From positions 5,580,001 through 5,644,000 of the forward strand of contig NZ_CP016172.1 in NCBI RefSeq assembly GCF_001676725.1: a stretch of DNA of 64,000 bases, read 5' to 3'. Numbering within the stretch: position 1 is the first letter of the stretch; every line of letters begins with the position of its first letter. Shown in pieces: positions 19,726-28,627 of this stretch. The notes beneath the pieces are model-generated. The model saw only the letters and a program-made list of their open reading frames with translations. It made no database searches and was not told the DNA's origin. The translations under genes were made by a program, and so were the position numbers. The stretch is from Bordetella flabilis. GTDB taxonomy: Bacteria > Pseudomonadota > Gammaproteobacteria > Burkholderiales > Burkholderiaceae_B.

Positions 19726-20991
19726 CTACACCGGCAGCAGGAACATCCCCGCGGCCACCAGCGTGGGGAACAAGGCGGACAGGAACAGCCGGCCGGCCGA
19801 GATGCTGCCGTCCGGAAAATAGTTCTTCAGGATGGCGAAGCCCGCCGGGTTCGGCGCGTTGGCGATCACCGTAAGGCCCCCGCCGGTGACGGCCCCGGCC
19901 ACCAGCATGTAGCGCCAGACCTCGTCCGTGCCCTGCACCAGCGAACCCAGGTAGGTCAGCGCCGCATTGTCCGTAATGGCGGTCAGCGCGGTCGCGCCCC
20001 AGAAGAGCACCGTCGGCGACAAACCGCCGAGCAGGCTTTGCAGCCACCATTGCTGCAGTCCGCCCAGTACCACCAACCCCGCCAGGAAGAAGCCCACCAT
20101 CAGGCCTTCTTTGATCATCAGGCGGCTCTGGTGGCGCTTGTACGCTTCCGTGTAGCCGATGAACATCATCATGAGGCTCAGGAAGATCGCCGGATGGTGG
20201 GCGCTCAGCACCACGCCGACCAGGAAAACCAGATGAACGAGCATCACCACGACGGGCACGTCCGGCCGGCCATCGTTGTCGCGCGTCGCCGGATTCCCGC
20301 CCTCCAGCAGCGCCTTGCGGCAGACGAAGGTCAGTACGCCCGCGTTGATGAACACCGCGATCGCCGCGCGCCAGCCGAAGTGCGTCGCCATGTGCGCCGC
20401 GTCCCAGCCGAAGGTGGAAGCCACCATCAGCACGGGCGGGGCCGCGTACGAGGTCAGCACCCCCCCTATCGACACGTTGACGAAGAGCACGCCCAGCGTC
20501 AGGTACTTGAACCCGGCGCGGCCGCCCTCGCGGAAATAGGCGTCGCGCAGCAGGATGGCGGCCAGCGTCATCGCCGCGGGCTCGGTGATGAAGGAGCCCG
20601 CCAAGGGAACGATGGACAGCACCACCAGATAGGTGCTCAATTCGTTGCGTATCGGCAGCACGCGCGCCAGCAGGCGCACCACCGCATCGACGAATTCCAG
20701 GATGGGACGGCTGCCGGCCACCACCATGATGACGAAAACGAACAGCGGCTCGGTGAAATTGCGCGTGTCCATATAGCCGATCGCCGCCTCAGTACCGCCC
20801 AGTAACGCCATGCAGACGATCAGCACGAACGCCCATACGCCGAAGACGGCTTCGACCTCCGCGAGCATGTGCCACACGCCGGCATGTGGCCCATTGCGGT
20901 GCGCCATGCGCGCGAAGAGCGGAACTGAAAAGGTGTGCAGAACGGCGATGGCGAATAGCAGCGTCGCGATCGCGTCGATCGTGTTTGGCAT
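19726..20991 (-). CDS. Putative Na+/H+ antiporter family membrane protein
   Basis: About 421 residues from ATG at 20991. AAGGGA lies 9 bp upstream; the frame extends further 5' but with basic, non-conserved residues. The protein has 11-12 predicted membrane segments, and the family pattern FTEPLFVFVIMVVAGSRPIL, SYAAPPVLMVA and TDNAALTYLGSL matches the Na_H_antiport_3 group. The ITDNAAL segment with conserved Asp resembles the ion site of NhaD-type carriers. It would exchange Na+ for H+ at the inner membrane. It is transcribed away from the CoA-transferase gene and stands alone. Confidence 0.85.
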   Translation of the reverse strand: MPNTIDAIATLLFAIAVLHTFSVPLFARMAHRNGPHAGVWHMLAEVEAVFGVWAFVLIVCMALLGGTEAAIGYMDTRNFTEPLFVFVIMVVAGSRPILEFVDAVVRLLARVLPIRNELSTYLVVLSIVPLAGSFITEPAAMTLAAILLRDAYFREGGRAGFKYLTLGVLFVNVSIGGVLTSYAAPPVLMVASTFGWDAAHMATHFGWRAAIAVFINAGVLTFVCRKALLEGGNPATRDNDGRPDVPVVVMLVHLVFLVGVVLSAHHPAIFLSLMMMFIGYTEAYKRHQSRLMIKEGLMVGFFLAGLVVLGGLQQWWLQSLLGGLSPTVLFWGATALTAITDNAALTYLGSLVQGTDEVWRYMLVAGAVTGGGLTVIANAPNPAGFAILKNYFPDGSISAGRLFLSALFPTLVAAGMFLLPV

Positions 20992-21161
20992 GTGCGAGAT
21001 CCCTTGTTTTTTCAGCGGCAAGGCGCGCACGGCCTTGGCGGCCGGCGGCTGTGCCGCGCTGCGGCAGCACGGACTATACCGAACGATCAACGGTCCGAGG
21101 GCCCGGCTGCGCGCTGGACGGCGCGCGCCGCGCACTGGAAGGCCCCGCTGCTTATCGAGGC

Positions 21162-21206
21162 TTGACGACGACCGTGTGCCGGCCTAATGTACGTACAAAC
21201 GCACAT
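21162..21206 (+). promoter_or_regulatory. Promoter with GntR-type operator upstream of the first CoA-transferase gene
   Basis: A -35 box TTGACG (21162-21167), a 17-bp spacer and a -10 box TAATGT (21185-21190) are followed by AAGGAGA and the ATG at 21218. The palindrome TGTACGTACA (21188-21197) overlaps the -10 box. The 19-base block TGTACGTACAAACGCACAT (21188-21206) recurs exactly at 24289-24307. The position predicts repression by the GntR protein encoded at 23438-24226. Confidence 0.8.
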
Positions 21207-21217
21207 AAGGAGACACC

Positions 21218-22456
21218 ATGGCGGCGCCACATGTCATGGAAGGGGCGCTATCCGGCGTCAAGGTGCTCGAGCTTTCCAACTTCCTCGCAGCACCCATGAG
21301 CACGATGTTCATGGCGGACTTCGGCGCCGACGTCCTCAAGGTCGAGCAGCCCGGCAAGGGCGACGAAGTCCGTTACTGGGGCGAAAACCGCAACGGCGTG
21401 GGGCTGTACTACAAGGTGCTCAATCGCGGCAAGAAATCCGTCACGCTGGACTTGCGCACCCCCTTGGGCGTGGAAGCGGTCAAGCGCCTCGCCGCCGACG
21501 TCGACCTGGTTGTCGAGAACTACCGCACGGGCACCCTGGAGAAGTGGGGCATCGGGTACGAGACGCTGCGCGCGGTCAATCCCGGCCTGGTCATGATGCG
21601 CATCACGGGCTATGGGCAGACCGGGCCGTACAGCGATCGCCCCGGCTTCGGCACGCTGGCCGAGGCCTATGCCGGCTATGCGCATATCAGCGGCTACCCG
21701 GACGACGCGCCGCTGCTGCCGGGCTTCGGGCTGGCCGACTCCACCACGGGACTGATGGCGGCGTTCCTGGCCCTGGTGGCCCTGAACGAAAGGCGGCGCA
21801 GCGGGCGCGGCCAGTACGTCGACCTGGCCATCTACGAGACCCTGCTCACCCTTATCGGGCCGCACGTCGTCAATTACGACCAGCTCGGTATCGTGCAGCA
21901 GCGCGCCGGCAGCCGACTGCCTTTCACGGCGCCTCGCAACACCTACCGCACGCGCGATGGCAAATGGGTGACCATAGGCGGCAGCGCCCAGTCGGCGTTC
22001 ATCAATATCTGCGAAACCCTGGGCATTCCCGACCTGGTCCGGGACCCGCGCTTTTCGGACAACCGGCAGCGGCTGCGCAACGTGCAGGCCCTGGACGACG
22101 CCATCCAGGCCGCGGTGTCGCGCTTCGGCCTGGCGGAGTTGCTGGCCCGGTCGGAGGAGCGCCGCTGCACGATGTCCCCTGTCAATGACGTGGCGCAGAT
22201 CATGGCCGACCCGCACATCCGGAGCCGCGAAAACATCCGCGCCGTTTTCGACGAGGAGCTCGGTTGCGACCTGCGCATGCAGGATGTCGTGGGCAAGCTG
22301 TCCGCATCGCCGGGCGCGATACGCCATCCCGGTCCCCGGCTGGGCCAGCACAACCGCGAAATCCTGGTGGAGCGCCTGGGCTACAGCGAGGCCACCCTGG
22401 CCGAAGCTGGCATCACCCTGGACCTGCCGCCCGCCGCCGAACCGCCGGCATTGTGA
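21218..22456 (+). CDS. CaiB/BaiF (class III) CoA-transferase
   Basis: A protein of 412 residues, standard for the family. The class III signature starts VLELSNFLAAPMSTMFMADFGADVLKVE and continues with VVENYRTGTLEKWGIGYE, MRITGYGQTGPY and the catalytic Asp174 in GFGLADSTTG. It moves CoA from a donor thioester to a carboxylic acid; the substrate is not evident. It is the first gene of a two-gene unit with the HMG-CoA-lyase-like gene 12 bp downstream, so the acid activated here is probably cleaved by that enzyme. AAGGAGA lies just before the ATG. Expression is probably controlled by the operator at 21188-21206. Confidence 0.93.
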   Translation: MAAPHVMEGALSGVKVLELSNFLAAPMSTMFMADFGADVLKVEQPGKGDEVRYWGENRNGVGLYYKVLNRGKKSVTLDLRTPLGVEAVKRLAADVDLVVENYRTGTLEKWGIGYETLRAVNPGLVMMRITGYGQTGPYSDRPGFGTLAEAYAGYAHISGYPDDAPLLPGFGLADSTTGLMAAFLALVALNERRRSGRGQYVDLAIYETLLTLIGPHVVNYDQLGIVQQRAGSRLPFTAPRNTYRTRDGKWVTIGGSAQSAFINICETLGIPDLVRDPRFSDNRQRLRNVQALDDAIQAAVSRFGLAELLARSEERRCTMSPVNDVAQIMADPHIRSRENIRAVFDEELGCDLRMQDVVGKLSASPGAIRHPGPRLGQHNREILVERLGYSEATLAEAGITLDLPPAAEPPAL

Positions 22457-22468
22457 AGGAGACCGCGC

Positions 22469-23422
22469 ATGTACCTGCCAGAGCAGATCGACATCGTTGA
22501 AGTCGGCCCCCGCGACGGCCTGCAAAGCCTGCGCAAATGGGTGTCCACCGAGGACAAGGTGCGCATGGTGGACCGCCTGTCCCAGGTCGGATTTCCCGTT
22601 ATCGAGGTCACCGGCTTCGTGCATCCGCGCGTTATCCCCAACCTGCGGGACGCCGAGGCGGTATGCGAGCGCATCGCCCGGCGTCCCGGCATCGTCTACC
22701 GCGGCCTCGCGCCCAACGCCCGGGGCGCGGAGCGCGCCGCCGCGGCGCGCGTGGACGAAATCGTGGGGTTGACCATCGCCAGTGCCTCGTACCTGAAGAA
22801 GAACCAGAACATGTCGCCGGCGCAGGCCAATGCGCAGGCCATCGAGGCCTTTCGCATCGCCGACGCCAGGGGGCTGCGCTATGTGCTGGCCATCGGCATG
22901 GCGTTCTGGTGCCCATATGAAGGCAGGATCGCGCAGGAGCGCGTGCAGGCCATGGTGGACGAGTTTCGCAACGCCGGCATCCGCCGCCTCTACCTGGCTG
23001 GGTCGGTCGGCATGGAGGACCCGCGCCACGTCGGCGAGCTTTTCGCGCGCCTGCGCGACCGCCATCCCGACGTCGAGCTGGGCTTCCATGTCCATAACCT
23101 GGGCGGCATGGCGACGGCGAACATGCTGGCCGCGCTGGACGCCGGCGCGTGCTGGCTGGAAGGCGCGATCTGCGGCATCGGCGGCGGCATCGCCATGCCG
23201 GAATCATTGGGCGCAGTGGGCAACTTCCCCAGCGAGGACATGACACGCATGATGTCCCTGATGGGCGTGCAGACCGGCCTCGATCCCGATACCGTGCTGG
23301 CCGCGGCGCGCGACATCGGCCGCCTGCTGGACATCACGCCGCGCAGCCATTCCGCGCAGGGCGGCACGCGCGAAGCCGTCATGCGCTGGGGCCGCGAACA
23401 CCCCCACGAGCACCCGTCCTGA
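22469..23422 (+). CDS. HMG-CoA lyase-like enzyme (DRE-TIM family), usual catalytic Cys absent
   Basis: A protein of 317 residues. IVEVGPRDGLQ supplies the family's Arg-Asp pair; HVHNLGGMATAN supplies two metal-binding His, and GAVGN carries the Asn ligand. In true HMG-CoA lyases the loop reads GxGGCP with a catalytic Cys. Here it reads CGIGGGIAMP: the aligned residue is Gly240, and the nearest Cys is at 235. A retro-aldol cleavage of a 3-hydroxyacyl-CoA is still likely, but the substrate may differ from HMG-CoA. It is coupled to the upstream CoA-transferase and convergent with the GntR gene 15 bp away. Confidence 0.82.
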   Translation: MYLPEQIDIVEVGPRDGLQSLRKWVSTEDKVRMVDRLSQVGFPVIEVTGFVHPRVIPNLRDAEAVCERIARRPGIVYRGLAPNARGAERAAAARVDEIVGLTIASASYLKKNQNMSPAQANAQAIEAFRIADARGLRYVLAIGMAFWCPYEGRIAQERVQAMVDEFRNAGIRRLYLAGSVGMEDPRHVGELFARLRDRHPDVELGFHVHNLGGMATANMLAALDAGACWLEGAICGIGGGIAMPESLGAVGNFPSEDMTRMMSLMGVQTGLDPDTVLAAARDIGRLLDITPRSHSAQGGTREAVMRWGREHPHEHPS

Positions 23423-23437
23423 CCGGGCCTGCGCTGT

Positions 23438-24226
23438 TCATTCCTCCGCGCTGTGCGCGCGGAACGTGGTGCTCTGCGTATAACGCCCGCTCGGATAATG
23501 ACCGATTCCCACTTCGACGACCGAACCCTGGCGGTCCAGGTAATACCGCGATATCCGCAGCGCGGCCTGGCCGGCCTCCGCCTTCAGCGCGCGCGCCATC
23601 TCGGCCGTGAGCGTCGCCGCGGTGATTTCCTGCAGCACCTCGACGATGCGCACGCCGTAGCGGGCTTCCACCAGCGAATAGATCGGACACTTGATGATGC
23701 GCGCCTTGCCGATCGCGCCCGCGTATTCGGGACGCAGGTAGGCTTGCAGGTAGCACAGCGGCACCGTGCCGCCCGGCACCTTGCGCACGATATTGGTTTC
23801 CGACCAGGCCTGGCCGGGAGCGCACCGCAACAGTTCGGCGAAGCCGGCGTCGGCAACGATCTCGCGGCGGGACTTGACGTGCATGACGGTGGCGTCGACG
23901 AACTGCAGCAGGTCGGAAATATTCTGGATGCCGCTGAAGAAGCGCGGCGCTTCCGGCCGCGCGCGCACCTTGGTGCCGATACCGGGCCGCGACCACAGCA
24001 GGCCTGCTTCCTTCAATTCACGCAGCGCCTGCCGCACGGTATGCCGGCTGACGCCGTAGCGCAGCGCGAGTTCGCCTTCGGTGGGCAGCGTGCTGCCGAT
24101 CGGATAACGCCCGCCGTGGATGTCCGCCGCCAGTGTTTGCGCCAGGGTGACATAGAGGGGATGGCGCCCTCCGGCGAGGGCGCCGGCATGGGACGGATCA
24201 TCGGCGAAGGAAGATGTAGAACGCAT
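23438..24226 (-). CDS. GntR-family (HutC type, UTRA domain) transcriptional regulator
   Basis: 262 residues from ATG at 24226. An upstream in-frame start near 24307 would run into the operator and is not preferred. Residues about 25-95 are the winged helix with YPIGSTLPTEGELALRYGVSRHTVRQALRELKEAGLL. The remainder is a UTRA ligand-binding domain (FFSGIQNISDLLQF, RIVEVLQEITAATLT, RISRYYLDRQGSVVEVG). Such regulators bind a pathway metabolite and leave the DNA. It is divergent from the CitE-like gene, and both GntR-like operators (21188 and 24289) are close by, so it probably represses both units and may regulate itself. Confidence 0.93.
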   Translation of the reverse strand: MRSTSSFADDPSHAGALAGGRHPLYVTLAQTLAADIHGGRYPIGSTLPTEGELALRYGVSRHTVRQALRELKEAGLLWSRPGIGTKVRARPEAPRFFSGIQNISDLLQFVDATVMHVKSRREIVADAGFAELLRCAPGQAWSETNIVRKVPGGTVPLCYLQAYLRPEYAGAIGKARIIKCPIYSLVEARYGVRIVEVLQEITAATLTAEMARALKAEAGQAALRISRYYLDRQGSVVEVGIGHYPSGRYTQSTTFRAHSAEE

Positions 24227-24262
24227 CGGATCGGCAAAAGGGTGGATGGTAAACGCCGCAGG

Positions 24263-24307
24263 TTGACAGTCGCCGGCGCGGCCCGTATTGTACGTACAAA
24301 CGCACAT
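24263..24307 (+). promoter_or_regulatory. Promoter with GntR-type operator upstream of the first CitE-like gene
   Basis: A consensus -35 box TTGACA (24263-24268), a 17-bp spacer and TATTGT as -10 box (24286-24291). The palindrome TGTACGTACA (24289-24298) overlaps the -10 box, and the 19-base block TGTACGTACAAACGCACAT (24289-24307) is identical to the one at 21188-21206. It lies in the divergent region between the GntR gene and the CitE-like gene, the classic site for a local repressor. Confidence 0.85.
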
Positions 24308-24348
24308 TTGGCACAGCTGCCCCGGGTGGAAATTTCGGAGAGACTCGC

Positions 24349-25233
24349 ATGACGGTGTTCAGGTCCTTTCTATTCGCACCCGCCAACCACCCGCGCCGCG
24401 TGGAAAAAGCCCTGACCCTGGACGCGGACGCCGTCATCCTGGACCTGGAAGACGCCTGCGCCGTGTCGGAGAAAGCCGCCAGCCGGCCGCGCGTCTGCGA
24501 AGCCATGGCGCGTCCCCGGCGCGGCCTGGGTTATGTCCGCGTCAATCCCCTGTCCACGACTTTCGCCTATGGCGACCTGACGGAGACCGTGCGGCCTGGC
24601 CTGGACGGCGTCGTCCTGCCCAAGGTGGAATCCGCCGCCGACCTGCGCACGGCGGACTGGCTGATGACCCAGCTCGAACGGGAGCATGGCATGCCGGAAG
24701 GCAAGGTCGACCTCATACCCATCATCGAGACGGCTCTCGGCCTGGCCCGCCTGCCCGAGATCGTGGCCGCCGTCCCGCGCGTGCGCCGCCTTGCCTTCGG
24801 TGCCGGCGACTTCACGCTGGACCTGGACCTGACGTGGACGCGCAACGAGGACGAGCTTGCGCCCTATCGCGCCCAGGTCGTGCTGCATTCGCGCGCCGGC
24901 GGGTTGGAACCTCCCCTGGACACCGTCTGGGTGGACCTGAAGGATCCCGAAGGCTGCGCCGCTTCCGCGCGCAAGGCGCGCGAGATGGGTTTCCAGGGCA
25001 AGCTTTGCATCCACCCGGACCAGGTGGATATGGTGAACCGCGCCTTTTCTCCCACCGAGGCCCAGGTCGCCCGCGCCCGGCGCGTCCTGGACGCCTTCGC
25101 CGAAGCAGAGGCCACCGGCTCATCGGCCATCCAGCTGGATGGCCAGTTCATCGACTATCCCATCGTCTACGCGGCGCGCCGCGTCGTGGCGATGAGCGAA
25201 AAACTGGCGCAGCGCAGCAACCCGGCCGCGTAG
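24349..25233 (+). CDS. CitE-like lyase (HpcH/HpaI aldolase family)
   Basis: A protein of 294 residues with the CitE-like TIM barrel: FRSFLFAPANHPRRVEKAL, DAVILDLEDACA (metal/substrate acidic cluster), VLPKVESAADLR, LIPIIETALGL and FGAGDFTLDLDL. KLCIHPDQVDMVNRAFSPT closes the fold. Stand-alone CitE-like proteins cleave citramalyl-, malyl- or methylmalyl-CoA to a keto acid and acyl-CoA. It is the first gene after the promoter/operator at 24263-24307. Together with the CoA-transferase at 25372 it could form an activation-cleavage pair; the substrate is unproven. Confidence 0.9.
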   Translation: MTVFRSFLFAPANHPRRVEKALTLDADAVILDLEDACAVSEKAASRPRVCEAMARPRRGLGYVRVNPLSTTFAYGDLTETVRPGLDGVVLPKVESAADLRTADWLMTQLEREHGMPEGKVDLIPIIETALGLARLPEIVAAVPRVRRLAFGAGDFTLDLDLTWTRNEDELAPYRAQVVLHSRAGGLEPPLDTVWVDLKDPEGCAASARKAREMGFQGKLCIHPDQVDMVNRAFSPTEAQVARARRVLDAFAEAEATGSSAIQLDGQFIDYPIVYAARRVVAMSEKLAQRSNPAA

Positions 25234-25260
25234 CCGCGCTGTCGCATCGCCACATCACGT

Positions 25261-25311
25261 ATCACCGGATCTCCGCATCACCGGATTTCGCAGCACTGGA
25301 TTTCGCAGCAC
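25261..25311. repeat. Short imperfect tandem repeats between the CitE-like and CoA-transferase genes
   Basis: ATCACCGGATCTCCGC and ATCACCGGATTTCGCA follow each other with a 16-base period. GGATTTCGCAGCAC then occurs twice with a 15-base period (25283-25296 and 25298-25311). This looks like local slippage or duplication in the 138-bp intergenic gap; no function is evident. Confidence 0.6.
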
Positions 25312-25371
25312 CGCATGACCATGAACGCATGAATGCATAAGCGGGATACCCGCGCGAACAGGAGACTAGCC

Positions 25372-26586
25372 ATGGCAAACGCAGCGACCGGCGTACGGCC
25401 CCTGGACCACCTGAAGGTGATCGACGTATCGAGCTTCCTGGCCGGACCGTTCTGCTCCACGCAGCTCGCCGAATTCGGTGCCGATGTCATCAAGCTGGAG
25501 CTGCCGAAAGTGGGCGACGCGCTGCGGCGCTTCGGCAGCGTGACGCCATCGGGCGACACCCTGCCCTGGCTTTCCGAATGCCGCAACAAGAAGTCCGCCA
25601 CGCTGGACCTGCGCACACCTGACGGCGCGGAGCTGCTCAAGGCGTTGATCAAGGACGCCGATGTGCTCGTTGAAAACTTCCAGCCCGGCACCCTGGAGAA
25701 ATGGAACCTGGGCTGGGATGTGCTGAAGGAAGTGAATCCGCGGCTCATCATGGTGCGCATCTCGGGCTACGGCCAGACTGGTCCCTACAGCGGCCGGCCG
25801 GGCTTCGGCCGCATCGGCAATGCCTTCGGCGGCTTGTCCTACCTGGCCGGATTTCCCGACCGCCCGCCCGTCACGCCGGGGTCGGCCACCATCCCGGACT
25901 ACATGGCCGGCCTGTATGGCGCGCTGGGCGTGCTGCTGGCGTTGCAATCGCTGGCCAAGACGGGACGCGGCCAGGTCGTCGACATCGGACTGTACGAGCC
26001 GATTTTCCGCATCCTCGACGAACTGGCGCCTGCCTATCACATGAAGGGCTACGTGCGGCAGCGCATGGGCCCGGGCACGGTGAACGTCGTGCCGCACAGC
26101 CACTATCCGACGGCCGACGGCCGCTGGGTTGCCATCGCCTGCACCAGCGACAAGATCTTCGAGCGCCTGGCCGTGGCCATGGGCGTCCCGGAGCTCGGCG
26201 GGACGGGGAAATGGGGCACCATCACGCAGCGCGAGGCCGAGCGCGCGCAGGTCGACGAATACGTGGGGGCATGGAGCGCGCAGTACACGCGCGATGAAGT
26301 GCTGCGGCTGTGCGAGGAGCACCAGGTTCCCTGCGGTCCCGTCTATGCGATCGACGAGATCTTCGAGGATCCGCAGTACGCCGCGCGCGGCAATATCGTC
26401 TACTTCAATGACGAGCGGGTCGGCGAGTATGCGGTGCCCAATGTCGTGCCGCGCCTGACCGATACCCCGGGCGGTATCGACCGGCTCGGGCCGGCGCTGG
26501 GAGAGCACAACGACGAGGTCTACCGCAAGCGCCTGGGACTGTCGGAAGCCCGCATCCAGGCGCTCAAGGAAGCCGGCGTGATCTAG
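25372..26586 (+). CDS. CaiB/BaiF (class III) CoA-transferase
   Basis: 404 residues from ATG at 25372; AGGAGAC just upstream fixes this start over one 13 codons earlier. Family motifs are VIDVSSFLAGPFCSTQLAEFGADVIKLE, VLVENFQPGTLEKWNLG, MVRISGYGQTGPYSGRPGFGR and catalytic Asp176 in SATIPDYMAG. It resembles the other CoA-transferase at 21218 in the catalytic part but diverges elsewhere, so the two probably use different acids or donors. It sits between the CitE-like gene and the ABC importer, which suggests that an imported acid is activated here and cleaved by one of the CitE-like enzymes. Confidence 0.93.
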   Translation: MANAATGVRPLDHLKVIDVSSFLAGPFCSTQLAEFGADVIKLELPKVGDALRRFGSVTPSGDTLPWLSECRNKKSATLDLRTPDGAELLKALIKDADVLVENFQPGTLEKWNLGWDVLKEVNPRLIMVRISGYGQTGPYSGRPGFGRIGNAFGGLSYLAGFPDRPPVTPGSATIPDYMAGLYGALGVLLALQSLAKTGRGQVVDIGLYEPIFRILDELAPAYHMKGYVRQRMGPGTVNVVPHSHYPTADGRWVAIACTSDKIFERLAVAMGVPELGGTGKWGTITQREAERAQVDEYVGAWSAQYTRDEVLRLCEEHQVPCGPVYAIDEIFEDPQYAARGNIVYFNDERVGEYAVPNVVPRLTDTPGGIDRLGPALGEHNDEVYRKRLGLSEARIQALKEAGVI

Positions 26587-26756
26587 GTCCTGGTCCGGCA
26601 CCGACAGGCGTCGGCACGCCGGCGCCACGGGCGCCTTGGCGGGAAGGCGAAGCACCAGCGAAGAGACGAAGACAGGGGCGTGCCGCCGCGGGCAACGACC
26701 CCGACGAACGAAAACGCGGCGACCGCGACGCCGCGCAGTAGGGAGGAGACGTCATC

Positions 26757-27620
26757 GTGCCCATTTTCGAGTTGCTCGTGGCCGGCATCCTGCTGGGCGG
26801 CCTGTATGCCTTGATGGCATGCGGGCTGAACCTGGTGTTCGGCGTCATGCGCGTCATCAACTTCGCGCATGGCGACCTGCTGGCCGTCGGCGCCCTGACC
26901 ACCGTGTCCATCGTCGCCGGACTGCACCTGCCCTACATCGCCGCGCTGGTGGCCGTGCCGCTCCTGACCGCAGCCATCGGGCTGGCCATGCAGTGGATCG
27001 TGATCCGGCGCATCGCCGACGGTCCCATGATCATGTCGCTGCTGGCGACCTTCGCGCTGTCGACCATCATCGTCAACGTGTCCATCCTGATCTGGGGCGG
27101 CGGCTATCGCGGCCTGCCCACGGTGCTGGGCGGCTCGGTGGCGCTGGCGGGCATGGACATCCCGCTGTCGCGCCTGGTGTCTTTCCTGGTCGCGATGGCC
27201 GCCACGCTGGGCGTATGGTGGTTCCTGCAGGCCACGCGCTACGGCAAGGCGATCCGTTCGGTATCGCAGGCGCCTGAACTGGCCGTGATCTCGGGCATTT
27301 CGATCAACCAGGTGCGCAACGTGACCTTCGCGCTGGGCGCGGCCATGGCGGGCCTGGCGGGGGTGCTGCTGGCGCCGACCTTCGCGTCCGATGCGCAATT
27401 GGGCGCGCGCTTCGGCATCAAGGCCTTCGCCGTCATCATCGTCGGCGGCATGGGCAGCTATCCCGGGGCCATGGTCGCCGCGCTGCTGATGGGCATCCTG
27501 GAGGTCTTCGCGGGCTATCTCTACGGACAGGTATTGGGGGCGGCCACGGTCTTCCTGGCCATGCTGGTCGTTCTCATCGTGCGACCGCGCGGCGTGTTCG
27601 GCATAGGAGCGCGCGCATGA
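26757..27620 (+). CDS. Branched-chain-amino-acid-type ABC transporter permease (LivH family)
   Basis: A protein of 287 residues from GTG at 26757, with GGGAGGAG 9 bp upstream. Eight predicted membrane spans; LivH motifs MACGLNLVFGVMRVINFAHGDLLAVG and FGIKAFAVIIVGGMGSYPGAMVAALLMG, the latter including the coupling EAA-like loop. It forms half of the membrane channel of a Liv/HAAT importer. Its stop overlaps the next permease gene as ATGA. In this locus the cargo is more likely a carboxylic acid than leucine, given the CoA-transferase and lyase neighbours. Confidence 0.93.
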   Translation: MPIFELLVAGILLGGLYALMACGLNLVFGVMRVINFAHGDLLAVGALTTVSIVAGLHLPYIAALVAVPLLTAAIGLAMQWIVIRRIADGPMIMSLLATFALSTIIVNVSILIWGGGYRGLPTVLGGSVALAGMDIPLSRLVSFLVAMAATLGVWWFLQATRYGKAIRSVSQAPELAVISGISINQVRNVTFALGAAMAGLAGVLLAPTFASDAQLGARFGIKAFAVIIVGGMGSYPGAMVAALLMGILEVFAGYLYGQVLGAATVFLAMLVVLIVRPRGVFGIGARA

Positions 27621-28627
27621 AGGGCATCCTGCTGCTGGGCGTGGCCGTGCTGGCGGCCGCCACTGTCCCGCTGTACGCCGGCTCGTACCCCCTGTCCTTC
27701 CTGGTGCAGACCTTTATCTTCATCGGACTGGCGTATTCCTGGAACCTGATCGGAGGCTATGCGGGCTACACCCACTTCGGCCAGGTGGCCTTCTTCGGCA
27801 TCGGCGCCTACGTCGGCGCGATCGCCATCGGCCACGGCATGCCGTGGCCATGGGCGGCGCTGCTGGCCGCCGTATGCGCGGCGCTGTGCGCGGCGGTGCT
27901 CGGCGCGATCATGCTCAGGCTGAAGGGACCCTTCTTCGCCATCGGCATGTTCGGCATCGCCCGTGTCTGCGAATCGCTGGCGCTGGGGCTGGATGGCATC
28001 ACGCAAGGCGGCACCGGCCTCTACCTGACCGCGGTGGACCTGGACAGCATGTACTACGTGGCCGGCGCCGTCGCGCTGGTCCTGCTGCTGGCCACCTGGC
28101 GGCTGGACAGCTCGCGGCTGGGTTTGCAACTGCTGTCGATACGCGAAGACGAAACCGCGGCCGCCGCGCTGGGTGTCCGCACCACGCGGCTGAAGGTGGG
28201 CACCTTCATCGCCTCGGCCTTCATGCCGGGGGCCATCGGCTGCCTGTACGCCTGCTACCTGGGCTTCATCGATCCCACGACGGCCTTCGCCCCCATGACG
28301 GAGCTCACGGTCATCGCCATGGTGCTGCTGGGCGGCATGGGCACGGTGCTGGGTCCCCTGGTCGGCGCGGTCGTGCTGTCGGTGGTCAACGAGGTGCTGT
28401 GGGCGCGCCTGCCCGAGATCTATCTGTCCCTGGTTGGCGTGATCATCCTGATCGCCGTGCTGTTCATGCCGCGCGGCATCGTCAACTTCGCGCAGCGGCG
28501 CGCGTGGCCCTGGGTGCCGGTGGCGCGCGGTCACTTGCGGCGTATCGCCGACCGGCGCGCGCGGCGCGACGGTCCTGCGCGCAAGGCGATGCATCCTTCG
28601 TCCCCCAAGGAGCTGCTCAAGCCATGA
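27617..28627 (+). CDS. Branched-chain-amino-acid-type ABC transporter permease (LivM family)
   Basis: A protein of 336 residues with about nine membrane spans. LivM motifs include FIGLAYSWNLIGGYAGYTHFGQVAFFGIGAYVG, LRLKGPFFAIGMFGIARV and MVLLGGMGTVLGPLVGAVVL. The last 45 residues are an Arg/Lys-rich cytoplasmic tail, longer than usual. It pairs with the LivH-type protein to form the translocation pore. The start overlaps the LivH stop, and the end overlaps the LivG ATG at 28624. Confidence 0.93.
   Translation: MKGILLLGVAVLAAATVPLYAGSYPLSFLVQTFIFIGLAYSWNLIGGYAGYTHFGQVAFFGIGAYVGAIAIGHGMPWPWAALLAAVCAALCAAVLGAIMLRLKGPFFAIGMFGIARVCESLALGLDGITQGGTGLYLTAVDLDSMYYVAGAVALVLLLATWRLDSSRLGLQLLSIREDETAAAALGVRTTRLKVGTFIASAFMPGAIGCLYACYLGFIDPTTAFAPMTELTVIAMVLLGGMGTVLGPLVGAVVLSVVNEVLWARLPEIYLSLVGVIILIAVLFMPRGIVNFAQRRAWPWVPVARGHLRRIADRRARRDGPARKAMHPSSPKELLKP

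Noticed and set aside
21248..23095. Minus-strand open frame of about 600 codons antisense to the CoA-transferase and lyase genes
   Set aside because: The sense genes are well supported; the antisense translation shows no conserved motif.
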